Below are positions 33,375 to 44,004 of a stretch of DNA of 64,000 nt, piece after piece (position 1 is the stretch's first letter; every line of letters starts with the position of its first letter). The stretch covers positions 1,798,001 to 1,862,000 of the forward strand of contig JAHQRK010000014.1 in the NCBI GenBank assembly GCA_019828595.1. The letters are read 5' to 3'. Under the pieces are notes generated by a model. The model searched no databases. It was not told the origin of the DNA and saw only the letters and a list, made by a program, of their open reading frames with translations. This DNA comes from Aphanomyces cochlioides (taxonomy: Eukaryota; Oomycota; Saprolegniomycetes; Saprolegniales; Verrucalvaceae). A program made the position numbers and the translations under genes.

Positions 33375-36300
33375 ATGTTTGATGGAACGGTCGGTCGACG
33401 GCCGCGCGTAAGCATGAGCGGCAAGAAAACCTCAGCGAATGACTTATCGAAGAAGGATTTCCTCGCTTCAGCAAGGGAAGAACGTGCCCAACGAGCCCAG
33501 ACTCGACTCTTTCACGTGACGAGCCTAAAGCTCCAAGCTTGGTACCGAGGATGCCGAGCGAGACGGGACAGCCGCAGAGAATTCCAGCAAGCTGTCAAGG
33601 CTAAGTGCAGCGATATCCTAGCTCTGCAGCGGATTCTGCCCACGTTTGTCGTTCCAGTTCCCGTTCTGACGCGGCTCGTGCAGGAAATTATCTACTCGGA
33701 CTCCAACTGGACCAAAGAGGATCCTTCAGTGCCGATTGCGGTTGTGCAATTTGTCGAGCAATCGCAGCATCTACTACAGACTGATTGGGTGGAATTTCCA
33801 GAGCACAAGAAAGAGTGGGCGTATCGTCTGGCATCGCTCTCGGTGCTGACCACTCGATTATCCCCGATCCACTTGAAACTTCTCCTTCCTCTCATGGCAC
33901 AAAATTTGCCAAATGCTCTTTTGCTTTGGGCGAAGCGATCTACTTCGAACATTTTCGATGCATTGATTGTCTCGTGGCAAACGGATGTTGCACGTACGTC
34001 TTTTTCAATTTCCCTGATTCATTTCGCATTTGTAGTCTATCAAGACTTGTCGCCATTGGTGTGGTCCCTTGTCGAAACCTATTCTCTACATACAACGTTT
34101 GCTCAGACTCTTCTCTCCGTTCCTCTCAGCGCAAGAGAGTCCCAGTTGGTAAAAGAGTAGTCCATTTGGCTTATATAATTCCTTGCTAGAAACCCTGGTT
34201 GGATCTCGTATGGTCGCACATTCCTCCGAACACGTCGTGGCTTTTGACTGAGTGGCAACACGCAATTGTTCTCGGCAATATTCTGGAGCTTTTGGTAATA
34301 TACCGTGCTTTCGTCGTTATAATGCGACTCTAGGCCAGTAACGCAAGCTCTGAGCATCATGTCCATCTTGTGGTCATGTACTCGACGGAACGCATGCTTC
34401 AATTTGCATTTACAGACACTTCCACGATTGGAGAGTCTGTAGATCCAGTAGTTTGCGGTTCTGTGCAAGCGCAGCTTCATTTGTTTGCCTCTCATCATAT
34501 CATTCTCAAGCTTTTTACGCCATCGCAGCAACTTCACCAAGTCGCTGAGCGATATGCCTGGCTATGTTTGCTTTTACTGCCCTTTTCTGATTCCAATGCA
34601 TTCATGTCGACAATTTTCTTTTCGATTTCCAATGGCGGTGTGATTCTTTCCCTACTTTTTGACCTCTTGCCACGCCAAGCCAGTCGGTTTTCGCCGACTT
34701 GGTTACTTTTCAGTGCTACGTATAGCCATTATCTCCACACAGCCGACGACCAAAGCCTCCAATCTCATTTCCCCCACCTAGAAGCCCTCGTCTCCCTTTT
34801 GAATCAGTCTCTCTATACACTCTGCTGGTTAGATACACCATCGTACTCACCAGCTTTTGAAGTACAGCTAAAACAAATGATTACCCTGTACAACCAGCTA
34901 TACTGGCGTCATTCCCGTGTGGCCTTTTGCCCAAAGAATGCCTGGCTATGGCCTTCAATTGCCATCCAGCCAGATATAATGCAACAGCTTGACCATGATG
35001 ATCCGTTGGGCATCAAGGTCTTTTTTGAACTCAATTCTCGAGTCAAGCTGCAGTGTATTTTAACAACTTTCCCTCAAGTCATTCCGTTTGATTCCCGCGT
35101 TACTCTATTCCATTCGTTTTTGCGGGCGGACAAGCAGAACATTCCTTCGCGTCATATCTTTGGCTCTCTTATCCCCATGCGAATTCAACGTGACCGAATT
35201 GCTCAAGATAGTTTTACGGGCTTTCAGGCTAACGCTGCCACCTTGAAAGGTCGAATGCAGATCACATTTATCAATGAACAAGGACTGGATGAAGCTGGTG
35301 TCGACGGCGGCGGTATGTTCAAAGAATACATGGACACCTTGACGAAGACAGCGTTTTCCACCGAGGTATGTCCTCATATTTGTGATAAAATTTCTATTTT
35401 GTGCTATAGTTTCCCTATTTTTTAGCAACTGAAGAACGCTTGCTGTATCCTAATCCACAAGCTCATTTAATGTCTGGTAAGTAACACAATCCTTGAAAGC
35501 GCGATGTAAAAAAACAAATAGACGATGCCCAAGCACACTTTCGTTTCCTGGGCCGGGTATTAGCCAAAGCCATGTACGAAGAAATCCTTATTGAACCGCA
35601 GTTCGCATTGTTTTTTCTCCAAAAAATGCTTGGGCAATCCAACACACTTGATGATTTACAATCTTTGGATGCCCAATTGTATCGGAACATTATTAGGCTC
35701 AAACAACATCCTGACGTCAGCTCGTTCGGGCTTACGTTCAGCATCGCTTCCGAACCCAGTACTGAGCAATTTTGGCAGATGTTTTTTCTTACTTGTGTTC
35801 ATTAGACATTGTTCAAGATTTGGTACCAGGGGGGCAATCAGTTGCCGTCACGAATGAAAATGTGATTCGATACTGTCATCTGTTTGCCCATTATAAGCTC
35901 AATGTCCAAATTGCTGCAGCAACGCGAGCATTCCTCGAAGGCTTTCATGATCTTATCCCAACAGAGTGGCTCCATCTATTTAGTCCGGTGAGTTCCAGTG
36001 TCTTTATCTGAATAACTTGAGCTTTGGGCAGACGGAATTGCAAATGCTAATTGGTGGCTCGACTTACGATGTCAATATCGCTGACTGGAAAGCTAACACA
36101 AATTACGCTGGAGGTTACCATCCTTCGCAGCCAATTATTCATTGGTTTTGGGAAATTGTCGAAGAGATGACATCAGAACAACGAGGCGATTTACTTCGTT
36201 TCATCACGAGGTAAACTTTAGTAATATTGGGATTGACAGCTGACAAAATTTGATGTAGTTGTTCCCGACAGCCCTTGTTAGGTTTCAAGCAGTTAAATCC

Positions 36301-36506
36301 CTTAATTTGTATCCAACAAGTCCGGATTCATGATGATGATCGACTTCCATCCAGGTTTGGACAATTTGAAACTATGAGCTAATATTTGATTCCTTAGTGC
36401 GACGTGTATGAATATCTTAAAGCTCCCAACGTACACGAGCAAAGAAATCATGCGGGGGAAACTCCTCTATGCGATACAAGCCAAGGCTGGATTTGAGTTG
36501 TCTTAA
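33375..36506 (+). CDS. HECT-type E3 ubiquitin ligase (UBE3C/HUL5-like)
   Basis: Ubiquitin ligase that takes ubiquitin from an E2 onto its own cysteine and passes it to substrates; UBE3C/Hul5 works at the proteasome to extend chains. Ten exons: 33375-33993, 34036-34148, 34190-34294, 34334-35365, 35410-35476, 35522-35758, 35806-35987, 36032-36210, 36259-36354 and 36398-36506. All nine introns (39-48 nt) keep the frame, giving 912 residues. The start [18 protein letters not shown] matches the MF-G--RP-VS pattern of UBE3C, so 33375 is preferred over ATG 33414. An IQ-like helix ([13 protein letters not shown]) follows. The HECT domain fills roughly residues 545-912: [43 protein letters not shown], and the active-site cysteine C880 in [10 protein letters not shown], ending GFELS. 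The human protein is longer (1083). Nothing is missing from the catalytic domain. Confidence 0.95.
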
Positions 36507-36509
36507 TGA

Positions 36510-37580
36510 GATGAAATAGAAGCAAGATTGAATTGCAAAGTGTCGAGATGCGACCTCCACCTCTGCAGGGTCGGTTGGCCATTCCAAAGATTTTGGAGCA
36601 CTTGAGTGTCTGATCGAGGCTACGCGTCGATGAATTGTCTTAAAATTTCTGCTAGCCAGTCCTGTACTTTTCAAAAGAGCAGGTGAAACCTCTTTCAGAG
36701 GGTGCTTTCTTCGCCGCAGAAAATCGAACAGGGTGTCATAATGCAGGTCAAAGGCAACATTTGACTCCTAGAACCGAAGAGCTTTCGAAAACTACGAGCT
36801 GTACAATAAACCACAATTTCCGACAAGGTATCAACGTATTCCGCGTTTGGTACAGTGTATATACTGTAGAAATGTGCAGGTTTCTAGAGAAAGGTGACCA
36901 TATTTTCGAGGACGACACAATCCGCCACAAATTTATGTGGAGATTGTTGAGTGACACATAAAACCAGATCTTCTCCCAGAATGGCCCGAGATTCCCATGC
37001 CAAACAATTTGATGCATGAATCCTGAATCAAGCACTCTGTGTGGCCTGTCGTCAAGCATACAATATTTGGCCAATATATCAATCACTTATGTCGACAGAC
37101 GCAGTTTGCGATGACAGTTTAGGTTGGTCGGATAACTTGGGCTTCCTTGTAGAAAACCTTTCGAATCTATTTCATGGCATCGAGCGATGAACGAGTTTGA
37201 TTGCGGCAGTTTGCAAGTGAAGTATAGCGAGGCTTCGAGTGTTTCTTGTGACGACAAAATGTTGTCAACTCATTCTCCACAGCTTGAAACATTTTACTAA
37301 GCTGGGATGGTCTCAAGTCAACAACAGGTTACCAATGTGGTCACTCGTTGCGATAGTCCAGCAATCGCGACGATCTTTGTGTCATGGGACCACTGAAAAA
37401 TTACAGCTATATGACACATTCATCGCATTGAATTGAAGAACTCAGATGAAGTTTGTGCATGTAGGTGCTAAATTGTGAATTAAAGATACGAGGCCCAATT
37501 TGTACCGGTAGCTGGTGGTGGTGTATGCCGCACGGACGTCCCTGCGAGCGCACGAAAACTAAAGGTAGTATTCGTTGCAG
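36510..37580. other. Intergenic, no gene recognised
   Basis: Nothing convincing is seen. Weak similarity to 43.06-43.15 kb (shared TTCTCCCAGAATG and TGGCCTGTCGTCAAGC) hints at an old dispersed repeat at about 36975-37065. Confidence 0.4.
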
Positions 37581-37583
37581 AGC

Positions 37584-37732
37584 TTGTCTACACCTTTTTG
37601 CAGTTGACTTACCACAAAATTCAGACTTTTTCGACCGAACGTTAAATCGAAACCTCAACATTCAATGGATTTAGACAATGATCGTTTGATTTAATTCGAA
37701 CGCAACCAACAATATTTGGATTTCACCAAGGG
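37584..37732. repeat. Left terminal inverted repeat of IS630/Tc1-like element
   Basis: About 149 nt from TTGTCTACACC to CACCAAGGG, matching the reverse complement of 39229-39380 over its whole length with a few differences. Shared blocks include CAGACTTTTTC, CCTCAACATTCAATGGATTT and GAATTAAATCAA-type sequence (as complement). It lies 158 nt before the transposase ATG. Confidence 0.85.
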
Positions 37733-37890
37733 TTTTTTAAATTAAATCAACATTCAGACAAAAGATTAAATTTGAACGATACTTGGATTTTACATATCAT
37801 TCTCCACTGGCTCTCTTGGATACTCTCGCGCGCTTTTTTAAAAAAAGCGCGCGAACTTGACCATTCTTCTTTTGTCGCTCTTGCCGAACC

Positions 37891-39092
37891 ATGGATTCCT
37901 CAAGTGTATCATCTGCCGTATCGACTCCACCGCCGCCCTCACGTCGGGGAAAATACAAGAAAATTCGCTTGTCAGCCAAGAAGCGAATTCAACAAGCCTA
38001 TCGTGAGAGCCGCGACTGGAAGGCTGTCGCGACTGCAAATGATGTGAAGTTCTCCAGCTGCCGGAACTTTCTCAACTTTGAAGAGATCGTGGAGAAAAAG
38101 CATGGCGGGAACAAGCCCCGCATCCTCTCAGAGGAAAATCTCACAATGATGGAAAAATGGATAGAGGACCATCCACAGACAACACTAGAAGAAATGAAGT
38201 TGAGACTCGAAGGCCAGCACAACATCCACGTTTCCAACGCGACTATCCATCGCGCGTTGATGGGCCGAGTATACACATTCAAATATTGCCATTACGGGAC
38301 CTTACAAGCCAACTGTTAGCAAGTGAAACAAGCACGCCGAGATTACGTTGCAGAATTTCGTCGACTCAAAGCAGACGTCAAAATTCCCATCTGGATCGAC
38401 GAAACCAATTTTAACTTGTTTACAGCACGCACCAAAGATCGCTCATAACGAGGAACGCGTGTGCGATCCATACGACCTGCACCACAGAAGGGGCGAAATC
38501 TTTACATCATTGGAGCCATGTCAAGTGCTGGCTTCTTCTACGCAAAGCATGGCCGAGGATCTTATACCAATTTGCGTGCTAACGACTCGTTGCGAGGAAT
38601 GTTGCGAATTGCCAGTAATCACTTCCATGGCCTCAAAGACATTGTGGTTATTTGTGATACTGCCCCCTGCGACTCGAGGTACTGATATATGTCCTCCAGA
38701 AGCTGTATGAATTCTTTTAGAGTCGAACAAGTGTTTGAAGAGGACGAATTTGTCGAGGCTACCCTTTTGCGCCTTAGCCCATATTCACCACAACTCAATC
38801 CAATTGAGAATTTGTGGTCGCAAGTCAAGTCTCGCGTCAAGACATTCCTTCGAGAAGGTTTGGCGACCTTCATGGGTCCACCTCCTGTGGATCCACAGAT
38901 GACGTTGGATGAATTTCGTCTACAATACCTTGAGAATTGTGCGGAGCGTGCGCTGCTGGTACGGTCATGCTCGTATCAATCTCATCTAGATATGTAGAGA
39001 TCGATCCACTCCGAAACGATCGCTTCACTAACCGCCTCGACTGGTTCTATGGCCTTGCACAAGATTTGGCCGACATGCCAATCGGTGCGTAA
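37891..39092 (+). pseudogene. IS630/Tc1-type transposase with in-frame stops
   Basis: DDE transposase of the IS630-Tc1-mariner superfamily (DDE_3-like). From ATG 37891 one frame runs to 38997: helix-turn-helix (IQQAYRESRDWKAVATAND), a second DNA-binding part (TLEEMKLRLEGQHNIHVSNA), then the triad Asp in IWIDETNF, Asp in VVICDTAPCDS and Glu in LNPIENLWSQVK. Three stops interrupt this otherwise continuous frame: TAG 38317-38319, TAA 38446-38448 and TGA 38683-38685. A frameshift near 38995 then moves the last part (DPLRNDRFTNRLDWFY...MPIGA) into the next frame, ending at TAA 39090-39092. The element has matching terminal inverted repeats on both sides. The protein would be about 390 residues without the breaks. 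It is inactive as it stands but looks recently decayed. Confidence 0.88.
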
Positions 39093-39228
39093 GGACTCTC
39101 GCATCATTCATGTTTTTCTTTCTCTTCCAAATCAAAGTGTCGTTCAACTCATTTCAATTATCGATGAGTCATTTGTCTGAATGTTGGTTCAATTTCATAT
39201 TATGAAATTAAACCAAGGGTATATTATA

Positions 39229-39380
39229 CCCTTGGTGAAATCCAAATGTTGTTGGTTGCGTTCGAATTAAATCAAAGATCATTGTCTAAATCCATTGAAT
39301 GTTGAGGTTCTTATTGAACATTCGTTTGAAAAAGTCTGAATTCTTTTGTAAATCAATTGCAAAAAGGTGTATTTAGACAA
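39229..39380. repeat. Right terminal inverted repeat of IS630/Tc1-like element
   Basis: About 152 nt complementary to 37584-37732, ending outward in TTTAGACAA. Just inside it are two small palindromes (AATTTCATATTATGAAATT and ACCAAGGGTATATTATACCCTTGGT, 39190-39236). No clear target-site duplication was recognised outside the two repeats. Confidence 0.85.
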
Positions 39381-39702
39381 AATTATCCTGTTTATCTGTC
39401 GACGTATTTGAACCAAACTTTCTCGAATTAGCTCACGGAGTGCATGAAAGTTTTCCACTGCAACGTCAAGGGAATGAAGAATTATGCTCTTGGTCGTCGC
39501 AGCCTTCCCGTAGAAAATGTACTATAGTGTCGAATGAAGGCAAGTCAAGCTACACATAACCTGAAAGCCCTTCATTGTGACGCAAGAACATGAAATCATC
39601 GTTGTAAAGCACCCCAAGGCTCGTCACCGCCTCGGTAAAGTAAGCACGTAGAGCCTCAGTTTCAGCCGTTGTGTGTTGCATGTTACTATACGGACGACAT
39701 GA

Positions 39703-39935
39703 GCAGACTGCATCGTTTTGTCTGTGATAGATCGCTGCACTCTCTTCATGAATTCTCCCTTGGAAGTTCCAGTGCACTGTTGATTTGAAACCAACGCAGC
39801 CGGCGTCAATGTATCAAGCAGTGTGTACTGCACAAACTTGTGCAACGCATGTATGTCGGCATGCCGCCCTTTGACTCAACTCAAATTGACGTCGATACCT
39901 CATAACCTAATGCTCCATGAGACTCGCAAGGAGTC
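39703..39935. repeat. Left arm of 230-bp inverted repeat around HA gene 1
   Basis: It matches the reverse complement of 41312-41540 at roughly 85%. Strong blocks are the GGTTTCAAATCAACAGTGCA / GGAACTTCCAAGGGAGAATT region (as complement) and GAGGTATCGACGTCAATTTG. The minus strand encodes VSNQQCTGTSKGEFMKRVQR and SITDKTM, so the repeat contains a coding fragment of an unknown gene that continues leftwards to 39550 (LGVLYNDDFMFLRHNEG). Confidence 0.85.
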
Positions 39936-40411
39936 CTAACTTCATTCACAGCAAGCTTAGTCGTCCTACCAAAGCCAACAGTTGGCATTATTGTAATGGG
40001 AATTCATGTCCGAAGCTGAGCACAAACGACGCAAGACTTGTCACATCATCGATCAAGTGTACGTCGTCAACGCTGATTTCACATGCTCAGTAGTTGCATC
40101 ACAATCTTCGAACATTCTCCACCTCTATCCATGTCGCCGTGTGAACAAACCCAAGTTTGTGTACTCATCCAACATGAACAAAGCACCGATGGGAGCTCAT
40201 CTACGTGATATCACATTGGAATACACATTGCCTCATTCAGTGGGTTGAAATATCTTTACGTGCATTACGTGCACCATGTCAAGCTTCCTCATCGACCAGC
40301 ATTTACTGACTGAATATGCTCGATTCGGCTCCGCTCTGTTCAGTCACGATGCATTTCTACTCTCATGTGTAGGTTCGAGACAGGAGTCATTAAATGACGC
40401 CGTGGCGGATG

Positions 40412-41035
40412 TCAAGAGATTGAAGTTGCAAAACTTAAATGTAAGATAAATAGGTCTAGGAGACTTAAAAAGCCAAGTTGCTCGAGTTCCAGTGCTCGCA
40501 AGGCCGACATGGATCCACGGGTGCGTCGAAGAGTCGTGGCGACCCAGCCCAGTTTCATCCCGTGGGTTTCTTCAGGCCAGCCTCCTTCCGCTGGAACTTC
40601 GAACATCTGAGGAATGTGAAGATGGCCAAACTTCTCCTTGTATGTTCGCAGTGCCAGGAGATTGATTTGCCAGTGGAACTCAATTTTGTCCCAGACAAAT
40701 CCCAATGCATTCAACTGCCTTCGTTTGTCCTGTGGTTGGTCTCGAGTCCGTAGATTGCTGACAAGGACACCAAGATGCATTCCCCAAGTGTTGACAGGCC
40801 ACTGGGGATCGTTGGAGGGGACTTGGAATGTCCGTGGAACGACGACATGGCCATGGATCGCCTTGAAAGTTTCAAGAGCCATCAGTTTGTCTGACCATGT
40901 ACATTTGATACGTTCACTGGTTGATGGCTCGTGGGCGTCTTGTGTCAACGGCTCTGTCTTGGTGTCGTTGAGGAGAAACTCGACCGAGAGGCGAGCATCT
41001 CGTTGTTGTCTGTGGCATTGAGTGAATTGAGGCAT
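40412..41035 (-). CDS. Helicase-associated (HA) domain protein 1
   Basis: A 207-residue protein made of two HA repeats, short trihelical modules known from the ends of some helicases and expanded as stand-alone proteins in oomycetes. Repeat 1 reads WSDKLMALETFKAIHGHVVV, then LGVLVSNLR, RQLNALGFVWD. Repeat 2 reads WQINLLALRTYKEKFGHLHI, then LGWVATTLRR, ELEQLGF. No helicase motor is attached. The start MPQFTQCHRQQRDARLSVEF is shared with HA copy 2. Upstream on the minus strand, GTCTCATTCTCTCATTTACT fits the Inr/FPR promoter and recurs before copies 2 and 3. The gene sits alone inside a 230-bp inverted repeat. DNA binding is inferred from the domain only. Confidence 0.82.
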   Translation of the reverse strand: MPQFTQCHRQQRDARLSVEFLLNDTKTEPLTQDAHEPSTSERIKCTWSDKLMALETFKAIHGHVVVPRTFQVPSNDPQWPVNTWGMHLGVLVSNLRTRDQPQDKRRQLNALGFVWDKIEFHWQINLLALRTYKEKFGHLHIPQMFEVPAEGGWPEETHGMKLGWVATTLRRTRGSMSALRALELEQLGFLSLLDLFILHLSFATSIS

Positions 41036-41311
41036 GGTCGAGTAAATGAGAGAATGAGACTTGATTCACCCTTCCACTTTAGAGTGTGGTGACAGTCCAA
41101 CAATTCCACAACACCCCACAGGTTGTGTTTCAACACCTGATTGTTGTCAGGATGGAGACTTGAACGACGACACAACCCACTGCAAGGCCAGCGATGCGGG
41201 GATAGTAGAGCGTCTCTTGTGTGGCACCCAGATCTTCCCTCCATGCATGATTTGAGGCATGACTCTTGATTTAAAAATACATGCACGGTGGAAGATTGAC
41301 GTGCACTGAAT

Positions 41312-41540
41312 GACTCCTTGCGAGTCTTATGGAGCATTGGATTATGAGGTATCGACGTCAATTTGAGCTGAGTCAAAAGGCGGCATACATGCGTTGAAAA
41401 AGTTTGTGTGTGCATTGTTCACAGCTGGATACATATCCTCGACCTGAGTTGGTTTCAAATCAACAGTGCACTGGAACTTCCAAGGGAGAATTCATGAAGA
41501 GTGTGCAGCGATCTATCACAGACGAAACGATGCACTCGGC
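41312..41540. repeat. Right arm of 230-bp inverted repeat around HA gene 1
   Basis: Complementary to 39703-39935. The plus strand encodes VSNQQCTGTSKGEFMKSVQR and SITDETM, the same fragment as the left arm in the opposite direction. A third, weak relative (INLVLQSITDETLH) lies at 43785-43830 next to HA copy 2. Confidence 0.85.
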
Positions 41541-41589
41541 CGTTTGTATTGATGGAAAGAAGACAATGAAAAGAAAAACTGAATGCATT

Positions 41590-43022
41590 TCACATTGTGA
41601 CTCGCAATTCGAGTGGGTCGTCAGCATTTACAACTTGATGTCTCGGAAGAGCGTCCATGCAAATTCGCCGCATAATTTCAGATGGAAACGCCATTGAATT
41701 CGTTTCTTTCATGATAATGCCCATTTCTACGAGTATAGTAGTTGCGTCGCCCATTTCGGAGCAACAATTACTGTCCTGAAGTAACGACTTGAGCACTTCC
41801 CACGCCTCTGCACTCAAATCTTTCAAATCATTGCGTATACGACGGTAGGTCCAGTTGTATCTGTCCAGGTAATAAGAGAAAGTCTGACTATTGAACCATT
41901 CATCCCATTCATGACGCTCCAGGTGCCACTTACAATGATCCGTCGAAAGTCGAATCAATGATCCAAAGACACCTGGCGCACCACCAGAATAGTCCATAAT
42001 AGCACCGCGCGTCGATTCCGTGAATTCATACGATGGTTCAATCAGTTTGAAAAAGGATCGTGAGAAAACCGCTTGACAGGGAAGAGAGTGCATAAATTGG
42101 ATGGACTGCTTCGATAGCTTCGCTTGTGATGTTCGCAGAGGGAAACCAACTTGTAACTTCCAATGCCGAGAAAGCCACAAAAATACGGCGCTGCCTGCCA
42201 TTCGCGAAGCACGTTCAAGAAAGTACTTGTCAACTTCGTATTCACAAACATCTCGTCCATTTCATCAATCATAAGGAGCAGTCGTTGCGTCCGACGCAAA
42301 AGAATATGCAAGAGATCTTGTGACGTGGACCCGTTTTCACGACAGAATCCAATAAGCGCAGACCAAAAGTCTGCTTCTGTTGTGACGGAAAGCTCCGTTG
42401 CTGCGTGATAGATGACTAAAATTGATGGGTCGCTCGCCAACAAGTTCCAAAGCCGATGCGAAATTGTTGTTTTTCCAAACTGGCGTGGTCCATACAGGAG
42501 ACACAATGGCCGAGCTGTGGCAGCCGACAGAAATAAACCACTCACTCGGACGTACACATCGATGGATTCCATGGGAACAGAGTACGATTCTGTACTGACT
42601 GGTCCTTGGTAAACCACGTCTTTTTGGATGGGCTTGGCTTTCTTGTGAAGAGGCTCTGCATCTGACGCGTTGCTTGGTAGTTGTTCCGGTACCACCACCA
42701 AAACATGGACTTGTTTTTTTGGAGGATTCGCATCAAAATATCCCTTCAGGAGTTTAAATGGATACATCCAAGCGATATCATTCACGTATTTGACAGTCAT
42801 GCCACGCGATCCTTGCTGTTTCAACTCGCGCAAAAAGTGTTCGTCGACTTCCGAGTTGCCGTTCGATGTGTGATAAAGCTCCAAGCGGTCGGCTTCGCAG
42901 TGAATGCTTTGATTCTTTCTTTCCTTGATCTTCACTTTGAGATCATCTACGTTCTTTTCAAGATCAATGCTGATGGAGAAAGGAGATCCTCCACCGACGA
43001 CCACGCAGTTCAAACACACCAT
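41590..43022 (-). pseudogene. Crinkler (CRN)-type protein with P-loop ATPase, frameshifted
   Basis: Crinkler family protein. These are named as secreted oomycete effectors that can act in host nuclei, though relatives occur widely in eukaryotes. The N-terminal ubiquitin-like header starts MVCLNCVVVGGG and includes VDDLKVKIKE and DRLELYHT, where pathogens often have LFLAK; no classical signal peptide is seen. The junction motif HVLVVVPE is at residues 106-113. A P-loop NTPase follows, with Walker A GPRQFGKTT (178-186) and Walker B LLLMIDEMDEM (about 248-258). The first frame stops at 42042-42044. The C-terminal part (LIEPSYEF, SGGAPGVFGSLIR) is in the next frame, 42080-41590, so one small frameshift lies near 42056-42070. 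An Inr-like CCCATTTC precedes the ATG. As written it is broken; a sequencing error is possible. Confidence 0.82.
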
Positions 43023-43247
43023 TTTTTGAAATGGGCGTTGTGGAGAACAAGAAACTCAGAATTCTTTCTCCCAGAATGTCCGGAAATGTTTATAAAAAAT
43101 GTACTCCGTCTGGCCTGTCGTCAAGCGATGAAGTTGGCCAATTTTTGCTGTCAACAGCGCTTCCTTGTCATCCGGCAGAGCCGAAGAATGTCGGGCATCT
43201 CTCGTGTCGCGCCCAGATATTCCTTCCATGCATGGGTAGTGTCCGAA

Positions 43248-43612
43248 ACAGGTCATATCCGGGTCAGGTCACACTTTTGGGTCACACTACAAAATTGAAC
43301 ATATCTCCATCACCAGGAAGAGTTAAAGCGCCAAACTTTGTCATTCTCTAGTAGGCCTCATCAGGGTGGCGGCACGGCCTTACGGCCTACCTGCCGCCTT
43401 ACCCGATGAGAGAAAATATAAAGAAACCCCTTTTGGTCCTCCGAGTCATCCGCCTGCAATTTTCTGGGCGGATGTCTGACGTCGTCCGCGCAGTTTAAGC
43501 CTTCGCAATTGCTGCTCGAATGAGAAAAACCTAAAATCTGAACAGAAATTTGAATAAAACCATGAGAAAAACCAGTAAAAAACCCGTGACCTGCACCCGT
43601 GACCTGACCTGT
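43248..43612. mobile_element. Candidate small inverted-repeat element (MITE-like)
   Basis: The ends carry GGTCA-rich inverted repeats: ACAGGTCATATCCGGGTCAG at 43248 and, on the complement from 43612, ACAGGTCAGGTCACGGGTGC. In the middle (43357-43410) lies an imperfect hairpin built from CTCATC...GGCGGCA...GGCC and its complement. There is no coding capacity. The arms match only partly, so this is a candidate rather than a defined element. Confidence 0.4.
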
Positions 43613-44004
43613 AAAGGATTCTTCCATTTCGAGTGCTTGGAAGACCTAGAGTGCTCTTGCTGACCGAGGATTCATGCCCATGATGCTTTCGATGTCGATA
43701 TACTACGTAGTAGATGCGTGGAGAGAGTTTGTATCGGTGTGGAAGTGGTTTCCAATCAACTTGAGACTATATTTTCAACTTGGAGAACTCATCAACTTGG
43801 TGTTGCAATCCATCACAGACGAAACTCTTCACCTTCGCTACTGTAGCCTTTGATGGGCAGCAACGCTGGACTTGCACCTCTTTCGTTTTGGAGCTCTCAG
43901 TAGCTGCAAACCCGTCAAGGCGCTGGGGAAAATCGTCGCATGCCAAAGGGCCATATCTGTCCGTGCAGCACAAAGCAAGAGGGATAAATTAAATGGTGGT
44001 AGTC

